Source: Bryobacterales bacterium (lineage in GTDB: Bacteria; Acidobacteriota; Terriglobia; Bryobacterales; Bryobacteraceae). Taken from it: DNA of 5,995 nt. Shown here piece by piece: positions 5,395 through 5,995 of the stretch. Each line of letters opens with the position of its first letter. Within the stretch, counting starts at the first letter, position 1. The stretch is taken from the NCBI GenBank assembly GCA_009697495.1, contig SHUN01000208.1, positions 1 to 5,995 on the forward strand, written 5' to 3'. The notes under the pieces were generated by a model, which was not told the origin of the DNA, did no database searches, and was given only the letters and a program-made list of their open reading frames with translations. The position numbers and the translations under genes are program-made.

Positions 5395-5995
5395 ATGAAG
5401 CTCACAATTGGTTTTGTTCTCGGTTTCGGGATGGTGTGGGGACAGGTGCCGATGAAGGCGTTGAACCCGCGCGTGGCGAAGATTGTCGCCGAGGTGTCGG
5501 CAGAGCGAATTGGCGCGGTGATGAAGCGGCTGGAAGGGTTCGGGACACGGAATCTGTTTTCGTCCCAGGAGGATCCAAAGCGCGGGATTGGCGCGGCGGC
5601 GCGTTGGATCCGGGACGAGATGGCTTCGTATAGTCCGCGTTTGCAAGTGCGGCTGGATTCGCATGACGTGAAGAAGAGCGGGCGTGTGTTTCGGGATGGC
5701 CGTTTAGAAAACGTGGTGGCGGTGCTGCCGGGGACGACGCAGAAAGATAGGCAGGTGTTGATCACGGGTCACTATGATTCGCTGCATATTGTGCGGAAGA
5801 AAGTAGGCGAATTGGAGCGGATGGACCAGGAGGCGACGGTGGCCGCGGATGCGCCGGGGGTATCCGACGACGCCAGCGGGACGGCGGCGGTGATGGAGTT
5901 GGCGCGGGTGCTGAGCGGGTATGAGTTTGAGAAGACGCTGGTGTTTGTGGCGTTTTCGGGGGAGGAGTATGGGTTGCTTGGCTCTGGGCCGTATG
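5395..5995 (+). CDS. secreted M28-family zinc aminopeptidase, 5' part only
   Basis: The frame is open to the window edge, giving 200 codons. MKLTIGFVLGFGMVWGQ looks like a signal peptide cleaved near residues 16-17, so the product is probably exported. The region 105-200 is the M28 catalytic core: NVVAVLPG (106-113), GHYDS with zinc ligands His126 and Asp128 region, PGVSDDASG with the bridging Asp158/159, and AFSGEEYGLLGS with catalytic Glu190 and ligand Glu191. The remaining ligands lie beyond the window. M28 enzymes release N-terminal amino acids from peptides using two zinc ions. The ATG at 5395 is preferred because the basic residue and hydrophobic core follow at once, but an in-frame ATG at 5389 is possible. 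Neither has a strong ribosome binding site. A segment of about 25 residues between HYDS and PGVSDD is somewhat long. Confidence 0.88.
   Translation, partial: MKLTIGFVLGFGMVWGQVPMKALNPRVAKIVAEVSAERIGAVMKRLEGFGTRNLFSSQEDPKRGIGAAARWIRDEMASYSPRLQVRLDSHDVKKSGRVFRDGRLENVVAVLPGTTQKDRQVLITGHYDSLHIVRKKVGELERMDQEATVAADAPGVSDDASGTAAVMELARVLSGYEFEKTLVFVAFSGEEYGLLGSGPY

Noticed and set aside
4724..5398. 224-codon open frame on + opposite psd
   Set aside because: It is longer than psd itself but is a highly acidic, low-complexity translation with no recognisable domain, while the minus strand carries all the Psd motifs.

Overview
The window looks like high-GC chromosomal DNA of an Acidobacteriota-type bacterium, perhaps of the Solibacter/Bryobacterales group. 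This rests on the base composition, on an M56-peptidase/TonB fusion of a kind common there, and on diderm envelope genes (LptE, phosphatidylethanolamine synthesis). The assignment is inference from gene content, since there is no rRNA or other marker gene.

Layout. Positions 1-26 may hold the last codons of an upstream gene. Positions 26-1230 (+) carry a broken gene for a BlaR1/M56-type membrane metallopeptidase fused to a carboxypeptidase-regulatory-like segment and a TonB C-terminal domain. Homologous protein segments lie in three successive reading frames, and the part that should carry the zinc-binding HExxH motif is missing. The last piece (592-1230) is still an open frame with a membrane helix and a complete TonB_C domain. 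Positions 1231-1344 are a short gap between convergent genes, containing only two overlapping inverted repeats.

Positions 5365-1345 (-) are one tightly packed gene run, in transcription order psd, pssA, an Asd-like gene, lptE, holA. Adjacent genes overlap by 8 or 4 bases or are 3-4 bases apart, so they are very likely co-transcribed. Psd and PssA together make phosphatidylethanolamine from CDP-diacylglycerol and serine. LptE is the outer-membrane lipoprotein partner of LptD in lipopolysaccharide export. HolA is the clamp-loader delta subunit. The Asd-like protein contains no cysteine and has lost the other signature residues of aspartate-semialdehyde dehydrogenase, so it is probably a pseudoenzyme similar in kind to Usg-1.

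From about 5389/5395 (+) a secreted M28 zinc aminopeptidase starts, diverging from psd across about 25 bases, and runs off the window end. The + strand is G-rich throughout, whichever way the genes point, which suggests a replication-strand bias with the psd-holA run facing the fork. I saw no tRNA, rRNA, CRISPR array, insertion sequence or riboswitch.
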